Positions 54,032-61,590 of a DNA stretch of 64,000 bases are shown in pieces. This DNA is from Anaerococcus lactolyticus ATCC 51172. GTDB lineage: Bacteria > Bacillota > Clostridia > Tissierellales > Peptoniphilaceae. The stretch spans positions 166,135 through 230,134 of the forward strand of contig NZ_GG666046.1 of assembly GCF_000156575.1 (NCBI RefSeq). The letters are read 5' to 3'. Within the stretch, counting starts at the first letter, position 1. Every line of letters starts with the position of its first letter. The notes below the pieces were generated by a model. It ran no database searches. It had not been told where the DNA came from and was given only the letters and a program-made list of their open reading frames with translations. Made by a program: the position numbers and the translations under genes.

Positions 54032-54452
54032 AAAGAATGTTTTACTTATATCTATAATATCTTTTATTGCTGTTATTATTATATTTTTATACTTTAATAA
54101 TGACAAGAGCCATAAAAAAACAAGGGAAATTTTACCGGAAAATTATTATGAAATAGAGTTTTGTGAAGGAGATGCTTATAAAAAAGTAAAGTTTACAAAA
54201 GAAATAAAAAAAGACCTGTCTGATTTTTTGATTGCAAATGATATTAAAGAGTTAAAAAAAGATAATTGGTTAAAGATAGAACCAATGAAATTTATTAAAT
54301 TTGTAAGTGATGGTAAAACTAAGTTGTTGATTTATACAGAAAATGATAATACTTATATAGAATCTTATGAAAATGGCAAAATAGTTAAGACATACATTAT
54401 AGAAAGTGATGTTACTGAGAAAATTAAAAATATAATAAAAAATGGAAATTGA
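54018..54452 (+). CDS. single-helix membrane protein, unknown function
   Basis: 144 aa. N-terminal helix (residues 6-26, NVLLISIISFIAVIIIFLYF), then a beta-rich outer domain (YYEIEFCEGDAYKKVKFTKE, KTKLLIYTENDNTYIESYEN). GAGGAG lies 7 bases upstream, inside the end of the previous gene, so the two form an operon. No family recognised. Low GC, like its neighbours. Confidence 0.66.
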   Translation: MVTNKKNVLLISIISFIAVIIIFLYFNNDKSHKKTREILPENYYEIEFCEGDAYKKVKFTKEIKKDLSDFLIANDIKELKKDNWLKIEPMKFIKFVSDGKTKLLIYTENDNTYIESYENGKIVKTYIIESDVTEKIKNIIKNGN

Positions 54453-54581
54453 TTATACGAATTCAAGAAAACATCCTATAAAGCAAATTTTCGTGATATA
54501 ATTATTATAATAAGAAGAACTTTAAATAAGGAAATATTTTGATATTAAAAGATACGAAAACAATGCAGGATGGTGCAAGAG

Positions 54582-55661
54582 ATGAAAAAAGAAAATAGAA
54601 TCAATACGAAGAAAACCTTTGTTATTATAGTTCTAATTGCCGCAATAATAGGAGTTTTTTTCTATATGACTAAAAAGGAAAAGTTTTCAAACAAAGAAAC
54701 GGCTTATTATATAGTTAATTCAGATATGTTGAAAAAATCCGGAGGTCTTACTGGACTTGATATTGATGGGGAAATTACCAGCGAAGAAAGATTGAAAATC
54801 CAAGATTTAGCAGAATTTGCCTACAAAGATAAGGATTTGATAGCAGGTGGACATAGGGCGAATAATAACCTAATTATTGATGAGGATGGGAATGTAAAAG
54901 AGTTTTTCTTGCTAGATAATCCAAATTATTCGGGGGTAACTGCTCTTACATCAGATGGAGAAAATGTTATAGCCATTATGAATGGCAACCTTGCTGATAA
55001 TACTTACAAGAATTTGCTGGTGATACAAGATATAGAAGGCAATGTGAAAGAAAAAAAGATTTTAGATATTTATGCATCAGACGCAATATTTTTGGGTAAT
55101 AAAATCTTTATAGTGGGTTCTTTCTTACAAGCGGATAAAAATCTCTGGTCTAGTAAGATAATCGCTTACGACTGTAGGAGTGGTGAAATTAATGAAAATA
55201 TCTTATCCAAAGATAGTGATTATAGGAAAGTTTTGATTATAGGAGATAAGGTATATTGTCTGTCCGCTAATATGGATAACGAGGCAAGAAAAATAGATGT
55301 GCTTGATAAAAATACTTTGAAAAAAATCAATGAGTTAGAATTTGATGATTTAATTGACGGTATTTTCGCATTTAAAGAAGACCTCTACGGAATAATTGAT
55401 AATAAGATTTGTAAGATAGAAGGTGATAATGAATTTAATGTTCTAAAACCTCTTTCAAATGATACATTTGTTGATTCTTATCTTATAAATGATGAAAACC
55501 TATATGTTTATTCAAGGACAGAAAATCCAACAAAGGAAAAAGGAAAAATTAATCTCGGAACTATTACGAAATTCAATCTTAATAGTGGAGAAAGCCTTGA
55601 AACACCAGTCTTAATTAGAAATAAAAATTATGACAATATAATTTTTTATCCTGTTAAGTAG
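54582..55661 (+). CDS. membrane-anchored beta-propeller-like protein
   Basis: 359 aa from ATG 54582 (in-frame ATG 54570 is an alternative; neither has a strong ribosome binding site). N-terminal helix (residues 9-27, TFVIIVLIAAIIGVFFYM) without a lipobox, then repeated beta units (LIIDEDGNVKEFFL, TSDGENVIAIMNG, LGNKIFIVGSF, IGDKVYCLSA, FKEDLYGIIDNKICK), as in a six- to seven-bladed propeller. It resembles the 47.5-kb lipoprotein in length and layout. Probably a cell-surface protein; ligand unknown. Confidence 0.68.
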   Translation: MKKENRINTKKTFVIIVLIAAIIGVFFYMTKKEKFSNKETAYYIVNSDMLKKSGGLTGLDIDGEITSEERLKIQDLAEFAYKDKDLIAGGHRANNNLIIDEDGNVKEFFLLDNPNYSGVTALTSDGENVIAIMNGNLADNTYKNLLVIQDIEGNVKEKKILDIYASDAIFLGNKIFIVGSFLQADKNLWSSKIIAYDCRSGEINENILSKDSDYRKVLIIGDKVYCLSANMDNEARKIDVLDKNTLKKINELEFDDLIDGIFAFKEDLYGIIDNKICKIEGDNEFNVLKPLSNDTFVDSYLINDENLYVYSRTENPTKEKGKINLGTITKFNLNSGESLETPVLIRNKNYDNIIFYPVK

Positions 55662-55693
55662 GGCGTTTGAAAAAATTAAGGAAGGTGGATTTT

Positions 55694-56233
55694 ATGAATT
55701 ATACTAAGTCTTTGAGTTTTAAGAAAGTTTTGACTATTTTGATCGGTTCTTTTTTGCTTTCTGTTATGTTTTTACTGACAAGTTGTAGCAAAGAGCCTGT
55801 ATCAGAGAACAAAGAAGTGGAATTTCCTTTGGATGATAAGGGATATCCACAAAACAATGTGGTAATGATAAACAACAAAGCTTATCCTATAGATCTTGTA
55901 GGAGAATCACATATGGGTTCTGAAATAGAAGTTAAGATGGATGGGGATAGCGATATTGTTGAGATTGTTCTTCCTCAACGTCTTCCTATTAATTATTGGA
56001 GCCTTGATGAAAAAGAAAATTTGAATTTAATTTCATATATTATGACTGATTTTCCAATAAAAAATGAGAATATGGTCGAAGGCCCATCAGCAGCTGTGCA
56101 AAAATTTGTGCTTAATGTTGCCAGAGAAGAAAGTTCAGAAATTTTACTAAAATGGGCGAATGTGGATGAAGTGGATAAGTTATTTAAGGATAAAAAAGCA
56201 GACTATCTCTTAAAAATAAAAGTAAGTTATTAG
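55694..56233 (+). CDS. lipoprotein, unknown function
   Basis: 179 aa from ATG 55694 (GGTGG 6 bases upstream; a TTG at 55667 would add nine residues). Signal with lipobox LLTSC (Cys about 31). Mature part has a 'MINNKAYPIDLVGESHMGSE' loop and a terminal helical region (LKWANVDEVDKLFKDKK). It follows the propeller gene closely and is probably co-transcribed. No family recognised. Confidence 0.7.
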   Translation: MNYTKSLSFKKVLTILIGSFLLSVMFLLTSCSKEPVSENKEVEFPLDDKGYPQNNVVMINNKAYPIDLVGESHMGSEIEVKMDGDSDIVEIVLPQRLPINYWSLDEKENLNLISYIMTDFPIKNENMVEGPSAAVQKFVLNVAREESSEILLKWANVDEVDKLFKDKKADYLLKIKVSY

Positions 56234-56288
56234 TAAATTTTTAATAAAAAGGCGAGCGGAGAAGAAAAATTTGAAAAGGAGATGACTT

Positions 56289-56486
56289 ATGAAAAATATT
56301 TATAATATCTGTAAAACATGTCTCGGAATACTTTTTGCCTTAATTAGCATATATGTCATTAAAGAATGTGTTTTTGGCCACTATATTGAAGGAGTATTAA
56401 TGGCTAAGACTTTGCCCCTATCAATTACCCTGATAGCCATAGCAATCTTATTTTTTGCTATAGAAAATAAAAATAAGGGCGAGTAG
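56289..56486 (+). CDS. small two-helix membrane protein
   Basis: 65 aa. Two hydrophobic segments (about 9-26 and 41-59) around a short loop; MKNIYNICKTCLG start, ENKNKGE tail. AAAGGAG sits 7 bases upstream. Last gene of the island before a terminator. No family recognised. Confidence 0.62.
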   Translation: MKNIYNICKTCLGILFALISIYVIKECVFGHYIEGVLMAKTLPLSITLIAIAILFFAIENKNKGE

Positions 56487-56521
56487 GTTTTGCCCTATAA
56501 AGGATAAAATAAAAAATTTTG

Positions 56522-56555
56522 AAAAACGATTAGGAATAAAATCTTAATCGTTTTT
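56522..56555 (+). terminator. terminator at the right edge of the accessory island
   Basis: AAAAACGATTA / TAATCGTTTTT, perfect 11-bp stem with a 12-base loop. Confidence 0.87.
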
Positions 56556-56642
56556 ATATTGCTATAAAAATCACTTAGAATCCAGTATAGTAATCATATA
56601 AGAAATATCGAGGGAAGATTTCCCTTTTTTATTGGAGGAAGT

Positions 56643-58031
56643 ATGGAAGATATTAGAAAATCTGCCTGGCTTGAATTGACTGAGGCAGAGCTTAAAGATT
56701 TGGACGTTTTTTCTAAGGATTATCTTGGCTTTATGGATAAGTCTAAGACAGAAAGAATGGCTGTTAAGGAAATTATTAAAAGAGCGGAAGAGGCTGGTTT
56801 TAGGCCACTTGAAGACTTAATTAAGGCTGGCGAAGTAAAAGCTGGGGCTAAGGCTTATGCTATAAATAGAAACAAGGCTGTGGCTTTATTTGTCCTTGGA
56901 TCTAAGGACCTTGAAGAGGGCATGACCATTGTTGGTTCCCACTTGGATAGCCCAAGGCTTGACCTTAAACCAGTTCCACTTTTTGAAGAAAGCCACGCAG
57001 CTTATTTAAAAACCCACTATTACGGTGGTATTAAAAAATACCAATGGACAAATATTCCACTTAGTCTTGTGGGAGTTGCTTTTAAAAAAGATGGCACAAA
57101 AGTTGAAATATCAATAGGTGAAAAGGATGATGACCCAGTATTTTTCATCTCTGAACTTTTAGTCCACCTATCAGCCGACCTTAACCAAAAGAAGGCGGGT
57201 GAAGTTATAGAAGGTGAGAAGCTTAACATAATGGTAGGATCAATTCCTCTTAAGGATGAAAAAGAAAATCCTATCAAGAAAAATGTTTTAAAATACCTAA
57301 AGGAAACCTATGGCCTTGAAGAAGATGACTTTATGGTGGCAGAATTAAATGTAGTGCCAGCCACCAAGGCACGTGATGTTGGCTTTGATAGGTCAATGAT
57401 AATGGCTTATGGCCACGACGATAAGGTATGCTCTTTTGCTTCTCTAAAGGCAATCCTTGAAGCTGGAGAAAATATACCAGAAAAAACTCTAGTGGGTCTT
57501 TATGTTGACAAGGAAGAAATCGGCTCTGTTGGCGCAACAGGTATGACTAGCCAATTTTTCGAAGACATGGTCCTTGAAATATTGGAAGCCGAAGGCAATG
57601 GCAATATTGTTAGCCTAAAGAGAGCCCTCAGAAATTCTAAGGTCCTTTCTGCTGACGTAACCCTTGCAGAAGATGCGGGTTATCTTGATGCAACAGAACC
57701 AATGAATACAGCCAAACTTGGCCACGGTGTAGCTCTTACAAAATATACAGGTTCACGTGGAAAAGGCGGCTCAAACGATGCTGACGGCGAATATTTATCT
57801 GAAGTAAGACTTGCCTTTGCCAAAGAAAATGCCATTTGGCAAACAGGGGAACTTGGAAAAATTGACCAAGGTGGTGGTGGCACAATCGCCTATATCCTCG
57901 CAGAATACGGCATGAGCGTTGTTGACTGCGGCACTCCAGTCGTATCCATGCACGCACCTCTAGAAGTAATTTCAAAAGCCGACCTCTACCAAACCTACAA
58001 AGCATATCTAGCTTTCTTTAAATACATTTAA
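56643..58031 (+). CDS. M18 family aminopeptidase 1
   Basis: 462 aa, the ApeA/LAP4 branch of M18, distinct from the 423-aa enzyme at 31.5 kb. Metal ligands: VGSHLDSPRLDLKP, YGHDDKVCSFASL, DKEEIGSVGATG and the late VSMHAPLEVISKAD; HGVALTKYTGSRGKGGSNDADGEY is typical of this branch. Cytosolic peptide trimming. Start ATG follows GGAGGAAGT. Its own promoter region is the 80 bases after the island terminator. Confidence 0.94.
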   Translation: MEDIRKSAWLELTEAELKDLDVFSKDYLGFMDKSKTERMAVKEIIKRAEEAGFRPLEDLIKAGEVKAGAKAYAINRNKAVALFVLGSKDLEEGMTIVGSHLDSPRLDLKPVPLFEESHAAYLKTHYYGGIKKYQWTNIPLSLVGVAFKKDGTKVEISIGEKDDDPVFFISELLVHLSADLNQKKAGEVIEGEKLNIMVGSIPLKDEKENPIKKNVLKYLKETYGLEEDDFMVAELNVVPATKARDVGFDRSMIMAYGHDDKVCSFASLKAILEAGENIPEKTLVGLYVDKEEIGSVGATGMTSQFFEDMVLEILEAEGNGNIVSLKRALRNSKVLSADVTLAEDAGYLDATEPMNTAKLGHGVALTKYTGSRGKGGSNDADGEYLSEVRLAFAKENAIWQTGELGKIDQGGGGTIAYILAEYGMSVVDCGTPVVSMHAPLEVISKADLYQTYKAYLAFFKYI

Positions 58032-58081
58032 GCTATTGAATTGTACGCATTTACTAGGAATTAAAAAACTCGTAAAAATAT

Positions 58082-58109
58082 TTGACATTCGTTTTAGCTA
58101 GTGTATAAT
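58082..58109 (+). promoter_or_regulatory. veg promoter
   Basis: TTGACA (58082-58087), 16-base spacer, TATAAT (58104-58109). The 70-base leader that follows holds a small GATAC-AA-GTATC hairpin. Confidence 0.85.
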
Positions 58110-58179
58110 AATAGTTTTTCTTGACTAAAGGACCATCTGGAAGTATAGTGATACAAGTATCAAATGGAAGGATGATTAA

Positions 58180-58419
58180 ATGGCACAAAGATCAGTTCAC
58201 GATATTAGAAAAGAAGTAGAAAATTCGGTGGGCAAGGAAGTTATCCTTAAAGCCGATATGGGCAGGAAGAGAGTTAAAACTAAGACAGGTGTCATTGTGG
58301 ATGCATTTCCAAGTGTATTTACAGTTAAGGTCAACAACGAATTTGATGTGGAAAGAACTATATCTTACACTTATTCAGATATATTAACATCTCAAGTAAA
58401 GTTGACTACAGACAAATAA
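58180..58419 (+). CDS. veg: Veg family protein
   Basis: 79 aa, full length. VHDIRKEVENSVGKEVILKAD and GRKRVKTKTGVIVDAFPSVF are the Veg signature. In Bacillus, Veg promotes biofilm matrix gene expression by lowering SinR activity; many anaerobes keep it without sinR, so the ancestral role is unclear. It has a near-consensus promoter, as in Bacillus, and its own terminator. Confidence 0.94.
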   Translation: MAQRSVHDIRKEVENSVGKEVILKADMGRKRVKTKTGVIVDAFPSVFTVKVNNEFDVERTISYTYSDILTSQVKLTTDK

Positions 58420-58425
58420 AAATAT

Positions 58426-58456
58426 GGGACTGTTGGGAAAAACAGTCTCTTTTTTG
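58426..58456 (+). terminator. terminator after veg
   Basis: GGGACTGTT / AACAGTCTC with one G-T pair and a 6-base loop, then TTTTTT. Confidence 0.87.
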
Positions 58457-58487
58457 TTTTATATATAGAAATTTTAAGGAAGGTAGT

Positions 58488-59318
58488 ATGAAATACGCAG
58501 ATTTACACATGCACACCTCATTTTCAGATGGGGACTACGATATAAAAGAAGTAATAGAAATGGCAGTGGGGGCAGGCATCAAAACCATGGCCATAACTGA
58601 CCACGACAGGGCAGACCACTTTGAAAAAATTAAGGAAATCGGCAAAGACTTCGATATTATACTAATAAAGGGCCTTGAAATATCGGCCTACGACTTTGAT
58701 AGCCACAAAAAAGTCCACATCGTTGGCCTATTTTTGCCAGAATCTACACCGGAAATTGATAAACTTAATGCCATAACCAATACAAAAAGGGAAGCCTATC
58801 ACCTTTCTCTTTTGCCAAAACTTGCCAAAGATGGATTTGAACTTGATTACGATTATTTAAAAACTTTTGCAAAAAATTCTATAATTTATAAGTCTGATAT
58901 TTTTTGGGCCATGAAGAAAAAATATCCAGAGAGGATGGAGGGACTTGGTTTTAAGGATATTTTCCACGAAAAAACCACTGATGACCTTGCTAGAACCATG
59001 GGCTATATTCCTGTAAAAGACGCTATAGAAGCTGTAAATGCTGATGGTGGCCTATCTATCCTTGCTCACCCACAAGAATACAATAATTGGGATGAGATTG
59101 AAAAATACAAGGAAATGGGACTTAGAGCCATGGAAATAAATCACTCCAGGATGAAGGACGGAGATTTTGAGAGGGCAAAAGATTTTGCAAATAAATTGGA
59201 TTTATTAATGTCAGGTGGATCTGATTTTCACAGGTTAGGTCGTTTTGAACTTGGAGATTACGGCCTAAGCGAGGATGAATTTAGGGCCCTAGAGGATGGA
59301 TTTAGTAGAAATAATTAG
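58488..59318 (+). CDS. PHP domain phosphoesterase
   Basis: 276 aa. Metal motifs: ADLHMHTSFSDGDYD (HxH), AITDHDRADHF, a Glu in KGLEISAYD, His in SILAHPQEYN and DFHRLG near the end, as in trinuclear PHP phosphatases of the YciV/RnaAM type that act on 3',5'-nucleoside bisphosphates or short RNA. AAGGAAGG precedes the ATG. Placed after veg, separated by its terminator. Confidence 0.88.
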   Translation: MKYADLHMHTSFSDGDYDIKEVIEMAVGAGIKTMAITDHDRADHFEKIKEIGKDFDIILIKGLEISAYDFDSHKKVHIVGLFLPESTPEIDKLNAITNTKREAYHLSLLPKLAKDGFELDYDYLKTFAKNSIIYKSDIFWAMKKKYPERMEGLGFKDIFHEKTTDDLARTMGYIPVKDAIEAVNADGGLSILAHPQEYNNWDEIEKYKEMGLRAMEINHSRMKDGDFERAKDFANKLDLLMSGGSDFHRLGRFELGDYGLSEDEFRALEDGFSRNN

Positions 59319-59351
59319 TTAAGTTGCTTTGCCAAAAATTTTATAAATAGA

Positions 59352-59378
59352 AAAACGGATTAGTCTTTAATCCGTTTT
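59352..59378. terminator. bidirectional terminator between PHP and glyoxalase genes
   Basis: AAAACGGATTA / TAATCCGTTTT with a 5-base loop between two convergent genes; A-run and T-run at the ends. Confidence 0.82.
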
Positions 59379-59391
59379 ATTGTTGGAAATT

Positions 59392-59775
59392 TTAGTCTTC
59401 TTTTTGTATGATTTCAATCCTGTAACCATCTGGGTCGGTTACGAAGAAATACTTGTTTGAGTTTGGTGTTAATCCTCTTATCTCTGTTACTTCATAGCCT
59501 TTCTTCATCAAAGCTTCTCTTAGAGTATAGATGTCTGGGTGGGAAATGGCGATGTGACCGTAGCCTGTGCCGATTTCGTAGCCTTCTTCTTGGTCATAAT
59601 TGTAGGTTAATTCTAGCTCGTAATCTGGTGAACCAGGGAGCATTAGATAAACTAAATCAAATTTCTTTTCTGGAAATTCCCTTCTTCTTGATTCTACAAA
59701 ACCCAATTCTTCTGTATAAAACTTAAAGGACTTTTCAAGGTCCTTGACCCTAACCATGGTGTGTAAAAATTTCAT
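59392..59775 (-). CDS. gloA: lactoylglutathione lyase-like VOC protein (glyoxalase I)
   Basis: 127 aa, two vicinal-oxygen-chelate modules. Metal ligands of glyoxalase I are in place: His5 (FLHTMVRV), Glu in YELELTYNYD, His in TGYGHIAI and Glu in YRIEIIQ. It would isomerise the methylglyoxal-thiol adduct; since many anaerobic Firmicutes lack glutathione, another low-molecular-weight thiol may be used. Size and ligand set match nickel-type short enzymes. AGGAGG lies ahead of the ATG. Confidence 0.9.
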   Translation of the reverse strand: MKFLHTMVRVKDLEKSFKFYTEELGFVESRRREFPEKKFDLVYLMLPGSPDYELELTYNYDQEEGYEIGTGYGHIAISHPDIYTLREALMKKGYEVTEIRGLTPNSNKYFFVTDPDGYRIEIIQKED

Positions 59776-59875
59776 AAGCTCCTCCTTATTTTATATATAA
59801 CCCAAAAGGAGAAATATTATTCAACCTAAAACAAATTAAAGGAAAACCTCTTAATAATTTTTAATAAAATTAAAG

Positions 59876-59904
59876 TTGACTTTAATATTATTTAGGTTTA
59901 TAAT
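59876..59904 (+). promoter_or_regulatory. promoter of the DUF2089 operon
   Basis: TTGACT (59876-59881), 17-base spacer, TATAAT (59899-59904), about 20 bases before the start codon. Confidence 0.82.
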
Positions 59905-59926
59905 GGTAATAACAAAGGAGGATGCC

Positions 59927-60220
59927 ATGGGAAATGATAAGAGAGAATGGATTGAAAATCTCGATGACAGTGAGATTGACTTTATCAAGAGATTTATCCT
60001 AGAATCGGGATCCTTAAAGGAAATGGCAGCTATCTACGGCGTATCCTACCCAACAGTGAGGTTAAGGCTTGATAGGCTGATTGAAAAGATAAAATTATCA
60101 GATAAGGAAGATAAGTCCTATGTGAGCCTAATAAAATCAATGGCCATAGACGGGAAAATCACCCTAGATGCAGCCAAGATTTTGATTGAAGAATATAAGA
60201 AAGAAGGAGAAGAGAAATGA
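59927..60220 (+). CDS. DUF2089 family probable DNA-binding protein
   Basis: 97 aa from ATG 59927 (AAAGGAGG 5 bases upstream). A helix-turn-helix is visible in SLKEMAAIYGVSYPTVRLRLDRL, and the C-terminal LIKSMAIDGKITLDAAKILI is the DUF2089 tail. Members are small regulators often cotranscribed with a membrane protein. Here the next gene, a small membrane protein, overlaps by 4 bases, so the protein may regulate or pair with it. Confidence 0.85.
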   Translation: MGNDKREWIENLDDSEIDFIKRFILESGSLKEMAAIYGVSYPTVRLRLDRLIEKIKLSDKEDKSYVSLIKSMAIDGKITLDAAKILIEEYKKEGEEK

Positions 60221-60525
60221 AGCTAGCTGCAGTAAACTCAGTAATAACAATTTTAATTTTGTTCGTACCATTAATTTTGCAAATTTTGATTTGTAAATAT
60301 ATAAAGGGAAGAGCTGGCCTAATCCTTCCAGGGCTTTCTTTTATAATTTCAATAATCTATATATTGAATATCCCAGAAGGAGTTGGTGATTGGTGGATGG
60401 CAGTCCTTATAACAATGGTAATAGCCAACATTCCAACAATAATCTACTACTTAATTTACAGGTACTACGACAATAAAGAAAAACAAAAAGACGAACTAGA
60501 CAAGATGAAAATCATGGATATGTAA
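60217..60525 (+). CDS. small membrane protein coupled to DUF2089 regulator
   Basis: 102 aa with three hydrophobic segments (about 8-27, 34-50, 58-80) and a charged end (DNKEKQKDELDKMK). Starts within the stop of the DUF2089 gene (ATGA). No family recognised with certainty. It ends at the edge of the terminator shared with the convergent GNAT gene. Confidence 0.75.
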   Translation: MKLAAVNSVITILILFVPLILQILICKYIKGRAGLILPGLSFIISIIYILNIPEGVGDWWMAVLITMVIANIPTIIYYLIYRYYDNKEKQKDELDKMKIMDM

Positions 60526-60567
60526 AAAAATCAGAGTACAGGCTAGGACTTGTACTCTGATTTTTTT
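60525..60567. terminator. bidirectional terminator between DUF2089 operon and GNAT gene
   Basis: AAAAAATCAGAGTACA / TGTACTCTGATTTTTT, perfect 16-bp stem with a 10-base loop. It overlaps the last bases of the convergent GNAT gene. Confidence 0.9.
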
Positions 60568-61067
60568 AATAATAAATCTATGATTTTATTGTTATTTTCT
60601 ATAGGTTTAAAACCCAATTCCTTGTGGATTTTAAGAGCAAAAACACGTTCTTTTTCAAAATTATTGGCAAGGGCCCTTATAGAATCATAGGAAAAAGCTT
60701 TATTGACTAAAAGTTTTAGTCCTAATTTTCCATATCCTTGGCCCCTAAATTCGTCCTTAATCACAATTCCTATATCCCTTGTAAAATCATTAAGTCTTGA
60801 GGGATGAAAATTTACATCTCCTACAAAGGATTTTAAATCTTTGTCATAAATATAAGCGTAAAAATACTCGCTTGGATTTGAAAAATAAAGTTCGTACCAT
60901 TTTTTCCAATAAGCCTGGTCATGAGTGATAGTGCCAGTTTCCTTATCATATCCGGGAAAAGGCAAATTATAACCCCTGTTGTAGGCCATGGTGGCCGGAT
61001 CATTAAGGAGATTTTTGGCGAAATTTAGTTCGTTTATTTTTGGGAGATATAGTTTGAGGTTTTTCAT
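60543..61067 (-). CDS. GNAT family N-acetyltransferase
   Basis: 174 aa from ATG 61067 (a TTG at 61076 is possible; no clear ribosome binding site for either). Acetyl-CoA motif A is DIGIVIKDEFRGQGYGKLGL with the R/Q-x-x-G-x-G loop, and motif B is in ALKIHKELGF. The middle YFYAYIYDKDLKSFVGDVNF is typical of GNATs acting on amino groups of small molecules or proteins. Substrate unknown. Stands just downstream (minus strand) of tRNA-Ala. Confidence 0.85.
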   Translation of the reverse strand: MKNLKLYLPKINELNFAKNLLNDPATMAYNRGYNLPFPGYDKETGTITHDQAYWKKWYELYFSNPSEYFYAYIYDKDLKSFVGDVNFHPSRLNDFTRDIGIVIKDEFRGQGYGKLGLKLLVNKAFSYDSIRALANNFEKERVFALKIHKELGFKPIENNNKIIDLLLKKSEYKS

Positions 61068-61116
61068 AATTACCAATTTCTATTTTGTGATTGTTTTATA
61101 ATAAATTGTTATAAGA

Positions 61117-61149
61117 AAAAAAATCCGAGGACAAAGCTCGGATTTTTTT
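61117..61149 (-). terminator. terminator after tRNA-Ala
   Basis: AAAAAAATCCGAG / CTCGGATTTTTTT with loop GACAAAG, perfect 13-bp stem; on the minus strand it ends the tRNA transcript. Confidence 0.9.
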
Positions 61150-61153
61150 AATT

Positions 61154-61229
61154 TGGTGGAGAATAGGGGACTTGAACCCCTGACCTCTTGGCTGCCAGCC
61201 AAGCGCTCTCCCAGCTGAGCTAATTCCCC
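61154..61229 (-). tRNA. tRNA-Ala (anticodon GGC), CCA encoded
   Basis: Minus strand, 76 bases including the encoded CCA end. Acceptor stem GGGGAAT / ATTCTCC contains the G3-U70 pair that marks alanine tRNAs. D-arm GCTCAGCTGGGAGAGC, anticodon arm CTTGG-CTGGCAG-CCAAG (anticodon GGC), T-arm with GGTTCAAGTCC. Discriminator base A73. A terminator follows after 4 bases. Confidence 0.97.
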
Positions 61230-61258
61230 AAGATAAATTTATTATATCATATGTAAAA

Positions 61259-61287
61259 AGAAAAAGCCACCCTAGCGAGTGGCTTTT
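61259..61287 (-). terminator. terminator of the low-complexity lipoprotein gene
   Basis: On the minus strand AAAAGCCAC / GTGGCTTTTT with an 8-base loop TCGCTAGG. Confidence 0.82.
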
Positions 61288-61299
61288 AGTGAAGATAAA

Positions 61300-61581
61300 T
61301 TAGTTATTACCTTTATCTTCTGTTTTTTCTTCTACTTTTTGTTCAGCTGCATCTTTAGCTGCATCTTTTGCTTCGTCTTTAGCATCTTCAGCTTTTTCTT
61401 CAGCTTTGTCAGCGTCTTCTTTAGCGTCTTTTGCATCTTCAACTTTTTCTTCAGCTTTTTCTTCAGCTGGAGCTTCTGTCTTTGTAGTTGTTTCTGTTGG
61501 TTCTTCAGCTTTCTTGTCTGCTGAGTTACCACATGCGCTTAGCACTAATGCTAAAGCTAATAGAGAAAATAATTTTTTCAT
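61300..61581 (-). CDS. low-complexity (Ala/Glu/Lys/Asp) lipoprotein
   Basis: 93 aa. Lipoprotein signal with lipobox LSAC (Cys17). The mature part is nearly all A, E, K and D in repeats of about 7-11 residues (EEKVEDAKDAKEDADKAEEK), predicted to be one long charged helix like LEA-type or coiled-coil spacer proteins. Good ribosome binding site (AGGAGGG) upstream. Probably a surface-anchored stress or spacer protein; function unknown. The repetitive codons make the gene prone to length changes. Confidence 0.85.
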   Translation of the reverse strand: MKKLFSLLALALVLSACGNSADKKAEEPTETTTKTEAPAEEKAEEKVEDAKDAKEDADKAEEKAEDAKDEAKDAAKDAAEQKVEEKTEDKGNN

Positions 61582-61590
61582 AGTACCCTC

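Noticed and set aside
61279-61524. Phe/Cys-rich plus-strand frame opposite the low-complexity lipoprotein
   Set aside because: An artefact of the reverse complement of Lys/Glu/Asp/Ala codons.
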